This document shows positions 1-12,295 of a stretch of 64,000 nucleotides of DNA, piece by piece. The position numbers were made by a program, and so were the translations under genes. Source of the stretch: Cyclina sinensis (lineage: Eukaryota; Mollusca; Bivalvia; Venerida; Veneridae); the NCBI GenBank assembly GCA_012932295.1, contig JAAONU010000123.1:4960001-5024000 (forward strand), given 5' to 3'. Every line of letters starts with the position of its first letter. Position 1 is the stretch's first letter. The notes under the pieces were generated by a model. The model searched no databases. It saw only the letters and a program-made list of their open reading frames with translations, and was not told the origin of the DNA.

Positions 1-739
1 TCGAGGCTCACAAAAATAATCACACAATTACACCAGATATCCATAGAAAATCCAAACACCTAGTATCACCAAGTTTTTTTGTTTGTTTGTTTGTTGTTTT
101 TTCAGACAAATCTAAAATTAATGTTCAAGACAAAATCTTATAGATCAAGCCTTAGCATTCGGTATACGGTTCAACCAAAACCGATTCCTGGGATTTCACA
201 ATTCGATGGTTATTCTATTCTGGTTAAACAATTTCAGTTTTCTAAACTTTTAGTAATTAACGATAGAAGATACACTTAAGACTTACACACATGATATCAA
301 TCGTAAACTTTGCTCTTTATAAAGTATTTTTTTTTGTCCGTTTTCTGTGTTTTTGCTCTTTTTTCGATTTTATTCTGTTTTCAAACTCGAGTTCTAGTGT
401 TTTCTTAGTCGCAATGCATGCGTTTAATGCATAATAATCCCAGAGTCCACAATTCAGCACAATTTCAGCTTCACGGCATGGTAACTAAACAATATCAGAA
501 AAAATAATCATTTTATAATTTGGTTTGGTTTTCACCTCTTTCGCATATATTCATAATAATTACCTCTACTATGACAGCGATTTTCTTTCGCTAATAATTT
601 AGTTCTGACTGAACGGCGAGTGAACATTCGTGCGGATTCGAAAAAAAATGTCGTACCTCGAAATGGGATATTTAGAACTTCCCGTGATAGAATTTGAATT
701 AAGTTTAAATTCAAAGTTAAAAGTATAGGTGAAAAAAGG
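1..739. other. No gene recognised
   Basis: AT-rich sequence with short T runs (GTTTGTTTGTTTG at about 80). Short frames lack family features. Confidence 0.6.
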
Positions 740-2990
740 AAAAAGACCAGGTATATGAAAACGAAAAGGAATGTTTATGATGTAAATGAAATAGAAAGTC
801 TAAGTATATGAAATAAAGAGGCATGTTTACTGTGTATATGAAATGGAAAGAAAAGGTATATGAAAAAAGGCACGTTTACTGTTAATATGAAATGGAAAAA
901 CAAATCATATTAAAGAGAAAAGGCATGTATATGAAATGGAAAGACGAAGTATGTGAAACAGAAAAGGTATGCTTCTTGTGTATATGAAAAAGGACAAAAT
1001 TTGTGAAACAGAAAAGGTATGTTAACTGTGTATATGAAGGTGAAAATCAAAGTATTTGTAAAAGAAAACTGTGTATATCAAAAGGAATGACAAACAATAT
1101 GAAAAAAAGAACGTTTACTGTGTATATGAAACAGGATGACGAAGTAAATGAAAAAGAAAAGCACGTTTACTGTGAATATAAAATGGAAAAACAAAGTATA
1201 TGAAAAATAAAAGACATATTTACATTACTATATGAAATGGAAAGACAAGGTATGTGAAACAGGAAAGGTATGTTGATTGTGTATATGAAATGGAAGGACA
1301 GAGTATGTGAAACAGGAAAGGTATGTTTACTGTGAATATGAAATGGAAACAAACTATATGAAAGAGAAAAGGTATATTTACATAAGTATATGAAATGGAA
1401 GGACAAAATATGTGAAACAGGAAAGGTATGTTTACTGTGTCTGTGAAATGGATGGACAAAGTATGTGAAACGGAAAAGGTATGTCTACCGTGTCTGTGAA
1501 ATGGAAGGAAAAGTATGTGAAACAGGAAAGGTATGTTTACTGTGTCTGTGAAATGGAAGGACAAAGTATTTGAAACAGGAAAGGTATATTGTGAATCTGT
1601 AAAATGGAAAGACAAATTATGTGAAACAGGAAAGGTATGTTCACTGTGTCTGTGAAATGGAAGCACATAGTATGTGAAACAGGAAATGTATGTTTACCGT
1701 GTCTGTGAAATGGAAGGACAAAATATGTGAAATAGAAAAGGTATGTTTACTGTGTCTGTGAAATGGAAGGACAAAGTATTTGAAACAGGAAAGGTATGTT
1801 TACTGTGTCTGTGAAATTGAAGGACATAGTATGTGAAACAAGAAATGTATGTTTACTGTGTCTGTGAAATGGAAGGACAAAATATTTGAAACAGGAACGG
1901 TATGTTTACTGTGACTGTGAATTGGAAGGACATAGTATGTGAAATAGAAAAGGTATGTTTACTGTGTCTGTGAAATGGAAGGACAAAGTATTTGAAACAG
2001 GAAAGGTATGTTTACTGTGACTGTGAATTGGAAGGACAAAGTACGTGAAACAGGAAAGGTATGTTCACTGTGTCTGTGAAATGGAAAGACAAAGTATGTG
2101 AAACAGAAAAAGTATGTTTACTGTGTCTGTGAAATGGAAAGACAAAGTATTTGAAATAGAAAAGGCACGTTTACTGTGTTTATGAAACGGAATGGCAAAT
2201 TATGTGAAAAAGGACGTTTACTGTGTATATGAAACGGAATGACGAAGTAAATGAAAATTACAAATGGAAAAGAAAAGAAAAGGCATGTTTACTTTGCATG
2301 TGAAACAAAATGACAAAGCATATGAAAATGACAAAATAAAACGAAAAGAAAAGGCACGTTTACTGTGTATATGAAACGGGAAGACAAAGTGTATGAAAAA
2401 GAAAAGGCATATTTACTGAGTATTTGAAAAGGCATGACAATGTATGTGAAACAGAAATTGTATGTTTACTATGTACATGAAATGGAAAGGCAAAGTATGT
2501 GAAAGAGAAAAGCCATGTTTACATTAGTATATGAAATGGAAGGATAAAGTATTTGAAAAGAAAAGGCACGTGTACTGTGAATATGAACAGGAAAAAGAAA
2601 TCATATGAAAGAGAAAAAAGCATGTTTACTGAATTAATTAAATGGAAAGATAAAGTGTAAGAAGTAAAAATCTTAATGTTATGGCGAAAATTAAATTGAA
2701 AGACAAAGTATATAAAATGAAAATGCATGTTTACTGAATTAATTAAATGGAAAGATAAACGGTGTAAGAAGTAAAAATCGCAATGTTATGGCGAAAATTA
2801 AATTGAAAGACAAAGTATATAAAATGAAAATGCATGTTTATATCAAAAATTCAATCAAAAGACAAAGTATATGAAAAAGAAAAGGCATGGTTTAAACGAA
2901 ATGGAAAGATAAAGTGTATGGAAGATAAAGGGCATGTTTATCGTGTAAAATGAAAAGGATAGACAGAGTTTATAAAGGAAAAGGGAAGTC
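740..2990. repeat. 53-bp satellite array, about 2.2 kb
   Basis: A unit of about 53 bp is reiterated roughly forty times: AGGTATGTTTACTGTGTCTG then TGAAATGGAAGGACAAAGTA. The middle (1380-2160) is most homogeneous, and both edges are diverged (TGAAAAAGAAAAGGCATG variants). The 148-codon minus-strand frame inside is a repeat artefact. Confidence 0.9.
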
Positions 2991-4357
2991 ATACTCGAAG
3001 TAAATTTTAAACAGGTAAAAAAAATCCTAATGCAACATAATAAAATGCAGATGAGAAGATAATAACGTTTATGTGTTTATCTGTCTATCTAAGCAATGAA
3101 CCAGCTTTGATATATTATAAGCCTACATGTTTGCTGTCAAAAGACTGATTTCCTTTTTTGAATTATGGTATAATAAGCAGTACAAGTTGTATGTTATCAA
3201 AAACCTGATTTCCTTAAAAGCTAAAAGATCACCGTTAATTTTACATTATCATGGATCAGTGTACTAGTAAGTAGAAATATCCCTCTGCAAATAAATACGT
3301 GGATGATATGGTTTCTAACCATGCGTGCATGCTTTTGTCTGTCCGCTAGAGCATTTGTCCTGTACTCTGTAACCCTTTCATGTGTTGACGTTGAAAGAGT
3401 AATATGACATTATGTAGAACTGCATTAAAAAAAGACAAATCCCTATCATGACTTTGTTTGTTTTTACTTGGAATTTTGCTATCTAAACCTTCAGTGTATT
3501 GACTCGAAACCTCGGGCGCAGGTCACACTATCTATAATTCTACTGATTTTCATTTATGTCACTCTGTTACCTTTTAATGTATTGCGCTGAAACACTTAGG
3601 ATAGTTAGGCGCCATTGAGAAGAAAGTCAGGATGAAAAAAAAACTTTACCATTGCTGTTTGCAGAGTTATTGGCCTTTGTGAAAAAAATTCTAATTTAAT
3701 TTTCTTCTACTTGGTACTCCCGAGCAATCAATACTGACTATAACTGGGAGACGATTTACATTTTGCCCGAAACATAACTCTTTCATCCTTTAATATTTAG
3801 ACTTAAACTTTAAGAATAGTTAAATGGCATAAAGAAAACGCGCACAGCATGAGACCCAGCTTTCTACTTGCTGAGTTATTGCCGTTACTATTTATTTTCA
3901 AAGTAGACGTTGTCGGACAACATAAGTATGTTGACATTTTTTTCGCATTTCTAAACGTTCAAGTTAAACGTGTAAAATTTATAATATATTAACTCAAACT
4001 AACGTTCATGAGACCACCTTGGGGTCCTCCATGGCTCTGGGTGAAGTAAAGAGTCAGTGGAGGAAAACGAGAAAAGAACTTGGCTGTAAATTCCTTGCCG
4101 TCAGTTTTCATTCTTTGGTCTTTATTTCTAGCATTCATATGGTAATTCAAGCGTTTTGCTCAAGGATATGCTGTTTTAATTTGAAATTCAATCTGATGTT
4201 ACACTTTTCTCAAAATTTATCGCTTCAGGTGAAAATAATAGGAAGACAATTGCACAGTAAGTCCCTGGATGACTTCTGTAAATAGCTGGTACCAGTATAG
4301 AAACCATTTACAACATTTAGCTGCACCTTGGCCATGTTACGCTGTACAAATAATAAT
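2991..4357. other. No gene recognised
   Basis: AT-rich single-copy-looking DNA. The 88-codon plus frame at 4019-4285 contains a CCACTGAC-rich start and shows no known domain; it may be a chance frame. Confidence 0.5.
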
Positions 4358-4572
4358 TAACATTTAGTTTAAGTTAAAACCTCCCTATTTTACATCGACT
4401 GGTAAACAAACTATTGAAACTTATATTAATCCCGCTCGATGACTACTTCGTGGATTCAAACCCGTACTTGCGAGAGTGTGAAACACGGAAAGTCTCTGGT
4501 GAATCTCACCCCTGGTGTGATTCGAACCAGCAACCTTCGGACTGGGAGTCCACAACTTCACCCAATAATTAT
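4358..4572 (-). mobile_element. tRNA-derived SINE, family 3
   Basis: Head on the minus strand GTTGTGGACTCCCAGTCCG and GCTGGTTCGAATCACACC; body with CGAGCGGGATTAATATAAG and the core 'GGATTCAAACCCGTACT' on +. The body matches 54722-54940 and, inverted, 40012-40220 and 43905-44115. Confidence 0.6.
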
Positions 4573-5524
4573 TGAGACAGTTTTGTGGATTATGTGTATA
4601 TTCCTTTCTCGATAAATCTACTCTATCTGTGTTTAAGTAAACTTTAGAGCGAAGTCGTCTACATTATGTTGAAAAATGTTGTTGGGAAAAAAAACATTTC
4701 GGAGGGAATTTATTTCATTTTTACTTTTATCTATACTTTTAACGTCACCGTGTGTTTTCACCGTGAAGTTTTAGCTTCCGTCATTCTTAAAAACAATACT
4801 GTATACAACAAATGTATATACATGTATATATCTCGATAAGTTCTATTGAGTTATGTCTTGTCGGTCAATATAAGTTTAGCAAATTCCTTACAACTGAATA
4901 AGGATCGGCAAATATTTGAATACAAAAGTAGTCAAAAAATTTTCATTCAGACTACAAAGTTTCCTCATTCGTAAAACGACAACAATTTGAATGATAAAAG
5001 ACTTAAAACGGAATATGAAGCCCGCATTTGAATTAAAGTATATAGTTATAATAATAATACGTCACACTGTCTGATATACTTTATCACGTATATGATTTGT
5101 TACCGAGTTTTTTCTTTTTCTTTTTGTTTGCTTCTAAGTAGGAAGTGCAGAAAACTACTGAAAATTTTGCATGGAAATGTTATAACTATCATGCTTGTGC
5201 TGGCTCACTGACATTATTACTGGACACACACACACACGAGAGAAAAAACAACAACAACATAAAAACCGAACACAGAACGAGAGGAGGCGTTGGGGACCGG
5301 ACTGTAGCAGAGATTTTTAGTTTTATTTATTCTTAAAGGAGAAAGATTGTATAATTTAGCATATGCTACAATATGTTAGTTCAAACTTTTGACAATTCAA
5401 AATGAAAACAATTTATTTTACAAATTAATATGTCAAGTAAATCCGATATAATATTAAGTTAACTTTCTGAAGTTGTTACAAAGGTATAAACATTAATTTC
5501 TGCCCGAGACTTTCTATCTGCGTT

Positions 5525-5785
5525 TATCTATCGTCGGTACCGGTTGCCCATGTGACCGACGCCCCCAGATTAACTATATTAAAGAGGATCGTGCAAGTAC
5601 AGAAAGCATCCCAGTACAAAAACATCCCTGGTTCTTTGCCATGCTCAGTGTATAGCACTCATACATGGGACCTCAGTTTAACGTCTCATCCGAAAGACAA
5701 TTAGTAATGTTAATGGTGGAGCTTGAGATTGAACTCGCGACCCCTAGATTACCAGTCCAGCGTACTACTGATCGGCCCGAAAGAA
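5525..5785 (-). mobile_element. tRNA-derived SINE, family 2
   Basis: On the minus strand the head is GGCCGATCAGTAGTACGCTGG and GAGTTCAATCTC. The body includes TGTCTTTCGGATGAGACGTT (complement of 5680-5699), and the tail CGGTCACATGGGCAACCGGT. It shares the body with 10248-10525. Confidence 0.7.
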
Positions 5786-6813
5786 ATACATTCTCAAAAA
5801 ATGAACGGAAAAACTTTAAATCATGAAATTAACCCTTTTGGGTATCGTTGACCTATCTGTAGCATGGTGTTTTAGTGACATTTATTTTGAGTACCCGAGC
5901 TTAAATTCGAACCCTGTTACCGTTCCACTTCTTTAGATTTTTATATAAGTACTAAATAAAGAAACTGACAAAACGATAGGATTAAAGAAAATAATAAGAA
6001 AACGAGTCTCAGCTTTAGATTTAAGACACCGCTTAATCATGGCGTTTTGATAAATCGCCATAACCGCGACACGGACCAGTGGGCATCGGATTCCTTGAGT
6101 ATTTCATCAAGATAATTATGTTGTTGTTTTTTTGTGTTTTTTTCGAAGCGTAAGAATAAAAATAAAACATTTAAACATCTTTCACTTAGTTGAATACATA
6201 ATAGAAAAAATACAGTCGCCTGTCGCTCTATCATTGTGAAGACACAGACCGTGCGAAACAGAAATTCTCTGTTAATATTCAGGAAAGAATTAAGTAATGC
6301 AAGCGATAAAACAACAAACTAAAGAAGAAAAGAAAAAAAACAGAAAAGCTAGATCTATGATGTTTAAGAGTTTATTGAGCCATATAGCAGGCAGCAGTCG
6401 TCTGAACGTGAATTTAACGTGTGTATCGGTAAAGTAAATCATTGTATATTTACACAAACAAATCATCGTATAAAGAGAACCAGATAATACGTAGTGATTT
6501 GTTTGCTTGGTCAATTATATATAGTCATGAATAGGCTGGGCATTGTAAGCCATTTGTACTGCCACTAAATAATATTTGTAAAATGTACAGGATTAGTATT
6601 ATGTATGTGATATTCATGAAACAGAAATGCCCCGAATACAAGACAAGTCCGACTATGCTATGATAACTATATTGAAATTAACCTCTGTTCAACATGCATC
6701 AATGCAAAGGATTTAAACACTTGTTTTGCTTTAGCATGTTTGCTTTAACTATGATGTTACAATCTACTAATTTGAAAGGACGCGTACACACGTGAATATC
6801 TCAGCTGTCTTAC
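5786..6813. other. Probable intron or downstream region of the orphan exon
   Basis: AT-rich with no recognisable exon or repeat. If the 6814-7119 exon is real, this is its first intron. Confidence 0.4.
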
Positions 6814-7119
6814 CTGTTTCTTTCTAGATTCAGGGTACTTCTGCTTGGTAAAATGCAATCGCAGCCTTTCAATAAACTCATCAACGTCTTCTAGTCCTTC
6901 ACAGGGGACATCGTGTTCCTCACACAGCTCTAGTGCATCAACAATATCATTAATGTTGGATATATCCGACGGATCCACGCCGTCAGCCAACCCCTCTTTG
7001 TCTCCAAGAGTACTCGAAGACTTTATATTAGTCATTTTGAGATGTCCTGATTGACAGTTTTGTTCTGTTTGTGACACCTCTTTTTGTTCCACTGTATATG
7101 TCAATGATACACACTGCAC
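6814..7119 (-). CDS. Orphan first coding exon, possible SAP-like motif
   Basis: An open frame starts at ATG 7119 or, alternatively, at ATG 7035, and ends in a good donor (CAG then GTAAGAC) at 6813. The region after MTNIKSSS is acidic and contains DALELCEEHDVPCEGLEDVD followed by EFIERLRLHF. This helix-turn-helix spacing resembles a SAP-type motif, but the match is by eye and I do not name the protein. It is followed by a basic end (ESRKKQ). Codon use is unlike the surrounding AT-rich DNA, and the upstream region has CpGs and a CRE-like site. Downstream exons would lie below 6814; none was recognised, so they may be outside the window. Confidence 0.5.
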
Positions 7120-7559
7120 GTGATCTTCTAACTGAATTTAGAAGTCATAAAACATATCTTCACATAAGGTCATAACTCAAGTGTACATGTACCCGTCAGA
7201 TATCCGATCGTTTGTGAATCTGTTACACTTAAGACTCAAAGAAAAAAATGCAATTTAAAGTCATTAATCGATTCCTTCTTCTGAAAAGTATTGAACATAC
7301 AGATATATATATATATATAATCTTGATTTTACTTCCGACTTTTAACTTGTTCGAACGACTGTGAAATAAATTGCTTAAAGATGAGTTGAAAAGTATACCC
7401 CGGGTAATGTTATACCTCATTCATGAAGATACAATATACATTATGAATAACCTAATGTAACGTCAGTTGTTTGCATCAGTGGTCACAGTTTGTCGTGTAA
7501 TCTGAACATCTGAGATTATTTTAGGTAATTTACGCGATATTACATATTTTCGCTGAAAA

Positions 7560-7700
7560 CTAGAGCGTGCAGTGAGTAAATCCTGTTTTTGATGTATCCG
7601 GGTTCCGGTATGCTACGTCATTACGGCTTTTACGTCTTTTCTGCGCGTGTTTAATTAATCTACATATAAAATTAAGGCCAGAGTGAAATTAATGTTTGAT
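7560..7700 (-). promoter_or_regulatory. Possible promoter region for the 6814-7119 exon
   Basis: This stretch has locally raised CpG content and a TGACGTA (minus strand, 7620-7614), a half-canonical CRE. It lies about 450 bases upstream of the orphan exon on its strand. No TATA box or initiator was identified, so this is a positional inference. Confidence 0.25.
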
Positions 7701-7827
7701 TGTTCGAGCTATGTTTGCTTAGGTTATTTTAGCGAGGTGTGCGGTGGCAATGCTTGTAAATTACCTCATGGTTTTTTTTTAACTGCCACATCCACTAATA
7801 ATCTTCATTCTGTTTCTTCAATATGAG

Positions 7828-8097
7828 GTGTAATACCATAAGAGCACGGGTCCAATGATCGTATGTATTCGGCGGAATGTTGCTTTAATTCCCTTGCAGA
7901 AGAATAGAAAAGAATAGAAAATTACCCGTCGCTCCTGTATTTCCGATACATCAGAAATACCGGAACGAGGGGTATTTTTTTTTATAGATAATATTTCGCT
8001 TAAAAAGGACTTAACATTTCATTTCTATTCTTCTGCAAGGGAAGTAAAGTTAAAATTTTTGCCGAATACGTGGACCCGTGCTTTTATGAGTAATACC
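7828..8097. mobile_element. Palindromic MITE-like element, copy 1
   Basis: Arms CATAAGAGCACGGGTCCA...CCCTTGCAGAAGAATAG and the inverted CTATTCTTCTGCAAGGG...TGGACCCGTGCTTTTATG face each other. Inside is a second hairpin, CGCTCCTGTATTTCCG / GAAATACCGGAACGAGG. There is no ORF. Confidence 0.8.
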
Positions 8098-8309
8098 TTA
8101 CCACTTGAAAACCTTGAAACTATAATCCTACAAATGAATAAACTGCGTGTTTATTACTGTTACCTCTAGTGTAAAGATCAGCCTCCCGGGCTTATGAGAA
8201 AACTGTTATAATGTACACATTTTCTCCTCGTTGTTTATCCTAAAAAGGAAGTTGTAAGGCGGACAGGTAGATGATAATTCTTTAACTAGCTGCATGGCGG
8301 CTGTCAGAA

Positions 8310-8402
8310 CATGCCCCTGATGGGACAGGAACTTTCAACATTCAGCCCCGTAAGTGAACACTTTATTAATAGGCCACAGAGACAGGTTTCAAACTTTCTA
8401 AA
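8310..8402 (-). repeat. tRNA-like SINE head in duplication copy 1
   Basis: On the minus strand it reads TGTGGCCTATTAATAAAGTG and a damaged B box (AAGTTCCTGTCCCATC). The equivalent in copy 2 keeps GGTTCGAGTCCCATC. Confidence 0.5.
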
Positions 8403-8799
8403 CTTTAAACATTACAATTAATTTGGCAAGTTCTTAAAAGTCAATAGTTTAAAGTTGAAGCACTATATTTATTTAACTTACATTTACCGCTTGTACCCGC
8501 TAAAACCCCATTGTTGACCAAAGATCTCTGGTTCCGTGTACAGTATTTAGTTTAGAAGCTGTTCAATGACACTTACTGACCAACCCTGTGTGTTTATATA
8601 GACTTAAAGTATATGTATATTTGTAAAAAGGTTTTACGTCAGTTGAGAATGAAAATGGCATTTATATTAATGTACTCCAGTTGTTATAAGGATTGTATTA
8701 TTCAAAGGAATTTGCTTTCTTTTTTTTTAATTTGGCAGCGAAACTAGAGCGCTGTCTGCCACATCCACTAATAATCTCCATTCTGTTTCTTCAATATGC

Positions 8800-9068
8800 G
8801 GCGTAATACCATAAGAGCACGGGTCCAGTGATCGTATGTATTCGGCGGAATTTTGTTTTATTTCTCTTGCTGAAGAATAGAAATGAATAAAAAAAATACC
8901 CCTCGCTCCTATATTTCCGATAAATCAGAAATACCGGAGCGAGGGGTAACTTTTTGATAGTTAATATTTCGCTTAAATAGGACTTAACATTTCATTTCTA
9001 TTCTTCTGCAAGGGAAGTAAAGCAAAATTCCGCCGAATAGATGGACCCGTGTTCTTATGAGTAATACC
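8800..9068. mobile_element. Palindromic MITE-like element, copy 2
   Basis: The same element at the equivalent place in the second duplication unit. It diverges from copy 1 mainly around the loop. The inner hairpin CGCTCCTATATTTCCG / AATACCGGAGCGAGG is better paired here. Confidence 0.8.
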
Positions 9069-9283
9069 TCACCACGTGAAAACCTTGAAACTATAATCCT
9101 ACAAATGAGTAAACTGCGTGTTTATTACTGTTACCCCTAGTGTAAAGACCAGGCTCCCGGACTTATGAGAAAACGGTTATAATGTACACATTTTCTCCTC
9201 GTTTCTTTATCCGTAAAAGGCAGTTGCAAGGCGGACAGGTAGCTGGTTATTCTTTAACTAGCTGCATGGCGGCTGTCAGAACA

Positions 9284-9365
9284 AGCACCTGATGGGACTC
9301 GAACCTTCAACATTTCGCCCCGTAAGTGAATGCTTTACTAATAGGCCACAGAGACAGGTTTCAAA
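9284..9365 (-). repeat. tRNA-like SINE head in duplication copy 2
   Basis: On the minus strand TGTGGCCTATTAGTAAAGCA and GAAGGTTCGAGTCCCATCAG are a good A-box-like and B-box pair. No folded intact tRNA could be drawn, so it is read as a SINE head. Confidence 0.55.
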
Positions 9366-9947
9366 CTTTTTAAACTTTAAACATTACAATTAATTTGGCA
9401 AGTTCTTAAAAGTCAATAGTTTAAAGTTGAAGCACTATTTTTATTTAAATTACATTTAGCGCTTGTACCCGCTAAAAACCCATTGTTGACCAAAGATTTC
9501 AGGTTCCATGTACAGTATTTATTTTACAAGCTGTTCAATGACACTTACTGACCAACCCTGTATGTTTATATAGACTTAAACTAAAGTATTTGTCTATTTG
9601 TAAAAAGGTTTTACGTCAGTTGAGAATAAAAGTGGCGTTTATATTAATGTACTCCAGTTGTTACTCCAGTTGTTATAAGGATTGTATTATTCAAAGGAAT
9701 TTGCCTAATTTTTTTTTTAATGTGGTAGTGAAACTAGAGCGCTATCTTTTTACAAGTTAAAAAGTCTGAAAATACAATGTACTGTCTACGCTTATCATTT
9801 ATTATATTCAATTCAAATGTATTTTTCTACCATTCCCAGCCAAGAGGTTAAACGCAGAAAGGTTCTCAGTGCTAATTCCCACTCCGCTCCTGTCCCTTGA
9901 AAAGCAACAGTCTTAACACATGCATTGCAACAGCAGACTAGGGTTAT

Positions 9948-9990
9948 TTCCCCTCGGTACCGGCCGAAGCCATATGACCGAGCATGACAT
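9948..9990 (-). repeat. Tail fragment of SINE family 2
   Basis: CTCGGTACCGGCCGAAGCCA and TATGACCGAGC resemble the 3' tail of the SINEs at 5525 and 10248. No head or body is present. Confidence 0.35.
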
Positions 9991-10247
9991 AAAATAATTA
10001 ATAAAGATTAATACATGCATTGCAAACAATAATGGCTATTTATATAAAAGCTGAGTGTAAACACAGGAAACAATAAAACAATTTAAATAAGGACTGGTCC
10101 CGACCTTGGACAGTGAGACATTGGTTATGGACATAACACTATTACTCTGGCAGGCTTAGATGGACATGTATGCAAGATGATTCCAAAATCTTTCCATGCA
10201 ATATGGAATTAAGGTCCCAACTTCTTTTTCTACTTCTTCTATTTGAG

Positions 10248-10525
10248 TTTGTTTATCGTCTGTACCGGTTGCCAATATGACCGACCCCCCCCCCCCCTTA
10301 CAGAGATTAGTTATTTCATGATGTTGGTGATAGTACAAGATACATAAAGCATCCCATTCCAGAGACACCCCTAGTTCTTTAGCATGCTTAGTGTACAGCA
10401 CTGATACATGGGACCTCAGTTTAACGTATCATCCGAAAGACAATTGGTACTGTTAGAAGAGGAGCTGGGGGTCGATCTCGCAACCGCTGGATTACCAGTC
10501 CAGCGCGTTACAACTGGACCTCTGA
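10248..10525 (-). mobile_element. tRNA-derived SINE, family 2
   Basis: Head on the minus strand (GTTGTAACGCGCTGGACTGG, then a degraded B box GAGATCGACCCCC), body and tail parallel to 5525-5785 (GGGACCTCAGTTTAACGT is shared on +). A C run lies in the tail. The 81-codon minus frame inside is not a gene. Confidence 0.7.
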
Positions 10526-10606
10526 TCCATTCCAATGTGTATAAATATGTGTAAGAGTAGTTAGTTTAAAAATGTAAGAGCCAGTAACATAAAAAAAACC
10601 GAACCA

Positions 10607-11055
10607 TTAAAGCGACTGACTCACAGAATTTTGCTGAAAATTGTTTTTCTTTAAAATTCAGGAGAAATTAATATACTGTGGGGAAAAAACATAATATTAT
10701 ACTTCTATACACCATGAAAACTGAAAAAAAGTTTTGCCAGGATTCGAACCCATGACCTTTCGGACAGAAAAATATTGAGAGACGATCTACACTACTAAGC
10801 CACCACGTCTAGTTATAAAGTGTTGTCAAAAACAATTTTATAAATAAAGTATCTACCCCGTGTCTAACGGGGTAAATTTTTTATCGATAAGTGGGTAAAA
10901 CCTTATATTTTGATGTGTTTCTGTAACAGAAAATGAGTCAGTAACTTAGTTTAGATATGGTGTTCACAATTACAGCAAGAATTTCAAGATGTAGAAACAT
11001 TTTCTTTTTTTTTTTTCATCTTCGGCCCATCTGTGATCGAATCAGTCGCTTCAAA
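10607..11055 (-). mobile_element. TIR element with a tRNA-like core, copy 1
   Basis: Ends are TTAAAGCGACTGACTCACAG and, inverted, TTGAAGCGACTGATTCGATC. The core on the minus strand has tRNA-like boxes: GTGGCTTAGTAGTGTAGATC and GGGTTCGAATCCTGG. A homologous copy lies at 35586-36021 in the opposite orientation. Confidence 0.7.
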
Positions 11056-11792
11056 ATTAAATGCTAGTATAAGTGTTTATTTCCTGTAGGTACTGAAGCT
11101 TTTCATTTATTTCTGAGAAATAGCCCGGACACGAACAGTACATAGTAAACTTTATGTATTTAAAAAAAATAAAAACAAGGGCAAATTACTTTAGCAAGAA
11201 TGAAACGATCTGATAAATGGTCCGGATACAAAAACTGCTATACGGAACTTTTGGCAAAATCGTGTGCATAACTTTCATAAAATCAATGCTTGTCTGATAC
11301 ATATCATCTTTTGGTACTGAAGATTTCACTGAAGATTCATTGAATCCGAGCCTGTGGTTGCTGAGGAATACTCAAGGCATGAAACTATAATTGAAATACA
11401 GACGGACGAACAAACGAGTCGGCGACTAAAGTTCTCTGCCTAGGGAGATGGCAAAAAGTATTTCAGTAATATTTCAGTCTTGTCAGTAGTGGTTTAGACT
11501 TATGACCTGTTCAGTGAGAGGCCACAGTGACTTACCAGTGAATCACTTGATCACGCAGGGGTCAAGCTAGGAACAAAGCAGCGGTTTATGCACAAGACAA
11601 GTAAATTTGTCAGATATTCAAAGGTTAAATTCTTTTTACCTGCAGTATCTTCAGATATGTAAGGTCAAAATTTTTTCACCTGCAATATCTTTTCGAACTG
11701 AAGGGCAATAATACAAAATAAATCAACTTTTTACCATTAAGATTTTTTTAAAATAATATATGTTATTTGGGTATTTGAGTGATATATGTGGA

Positions 11793-11866
11793 TATATTAC
11801 CTGCCAAGATTTTATATCACCCTCGCCTAATGGCTCGGGTGATATTTTATCTTGGCAGGTTATATA
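11793..11866. repeat. Near-perfect hairpin
   Basis: ACCTGCCAAGATTTTATATC / GATATTTTATCTTGGCAGGT pair, and inside ACCCTCGCC pairs with GGCTCGGGT around TAAT. It may be a decayed MITE. No terminator function is implied in this eukaryotic context. Confidence 0.7.
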
Positions 11867-12295
11867 AGAAATATGTTTAAAGAACAATTCAACAAATCAT
11901 AGTAGATATAGTTTTATTAGCAACAGTATTTTCAGATGATTGTTTTAACAACAGCATAAACAAAATGGACGGGTATATAAATGTTTATATGGAATGGATT
12001 TTTTACAAAATGATATATACATCTGGAAAAAAATAATGAACCATTAAAAATGAAAATAAATCATGAATTGCTGATGTACCAAAAATGACATGTAAATGTA
12101 GATGAAAAAAAAATGAAATGCACATTCTAACAATAGGTTTACATTTTTTTAGTATTTTTTAGAAAAATACCTCAACTAAACTTCAGAAATTTTTAACCTA
12201 GCTTGCAGAAAAACAGTTTACTAAATGGAATATATCTGTTAACCTTTCCAGGATAACTCATTTTGACCATAAAAGTACGTGTATCTAGAAATACA

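Larger units (their letters stand above)
7784..8756. repeat. 973-bp tandem duplication, copy 1
   Basis: It runs from TGCCACATCCACTAATAATC to GAAACTAGAGCGCTGTC and is followed directly by copy 2. The copies match over nearly their full length with scattered point changes and small indels. The unit contains a palindromic element and a tRNA-like SINE head. Confidence 0.9.
8757..9745. repeat. 973-bp tandem duplication, copy 2
   Basis: Same content as copy 1, ending GAAACTAGAGCGCTATC. It has a short local duplication (GTTACTCCAGTTGTTA) near 9659 and a better preserved SINE head (GGTTCGAGTCCCATC on the minus strand). Confidence 0.9.

Noticed and set aside
1220..1666. 148-codon minus-strand open frame with HTFPVSH repeats
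   Set aside because: It lies wholly within the 53-bp satellite. The peptide repeat follows the DNA repeat in alternating frames, and there is no start context or domain.
4019..4285. 88-codon plus-strand frame
   Set aside because: No domain, mixed composition and no splice sites that make sense. A minus-strand reading of the same DNA is no better.
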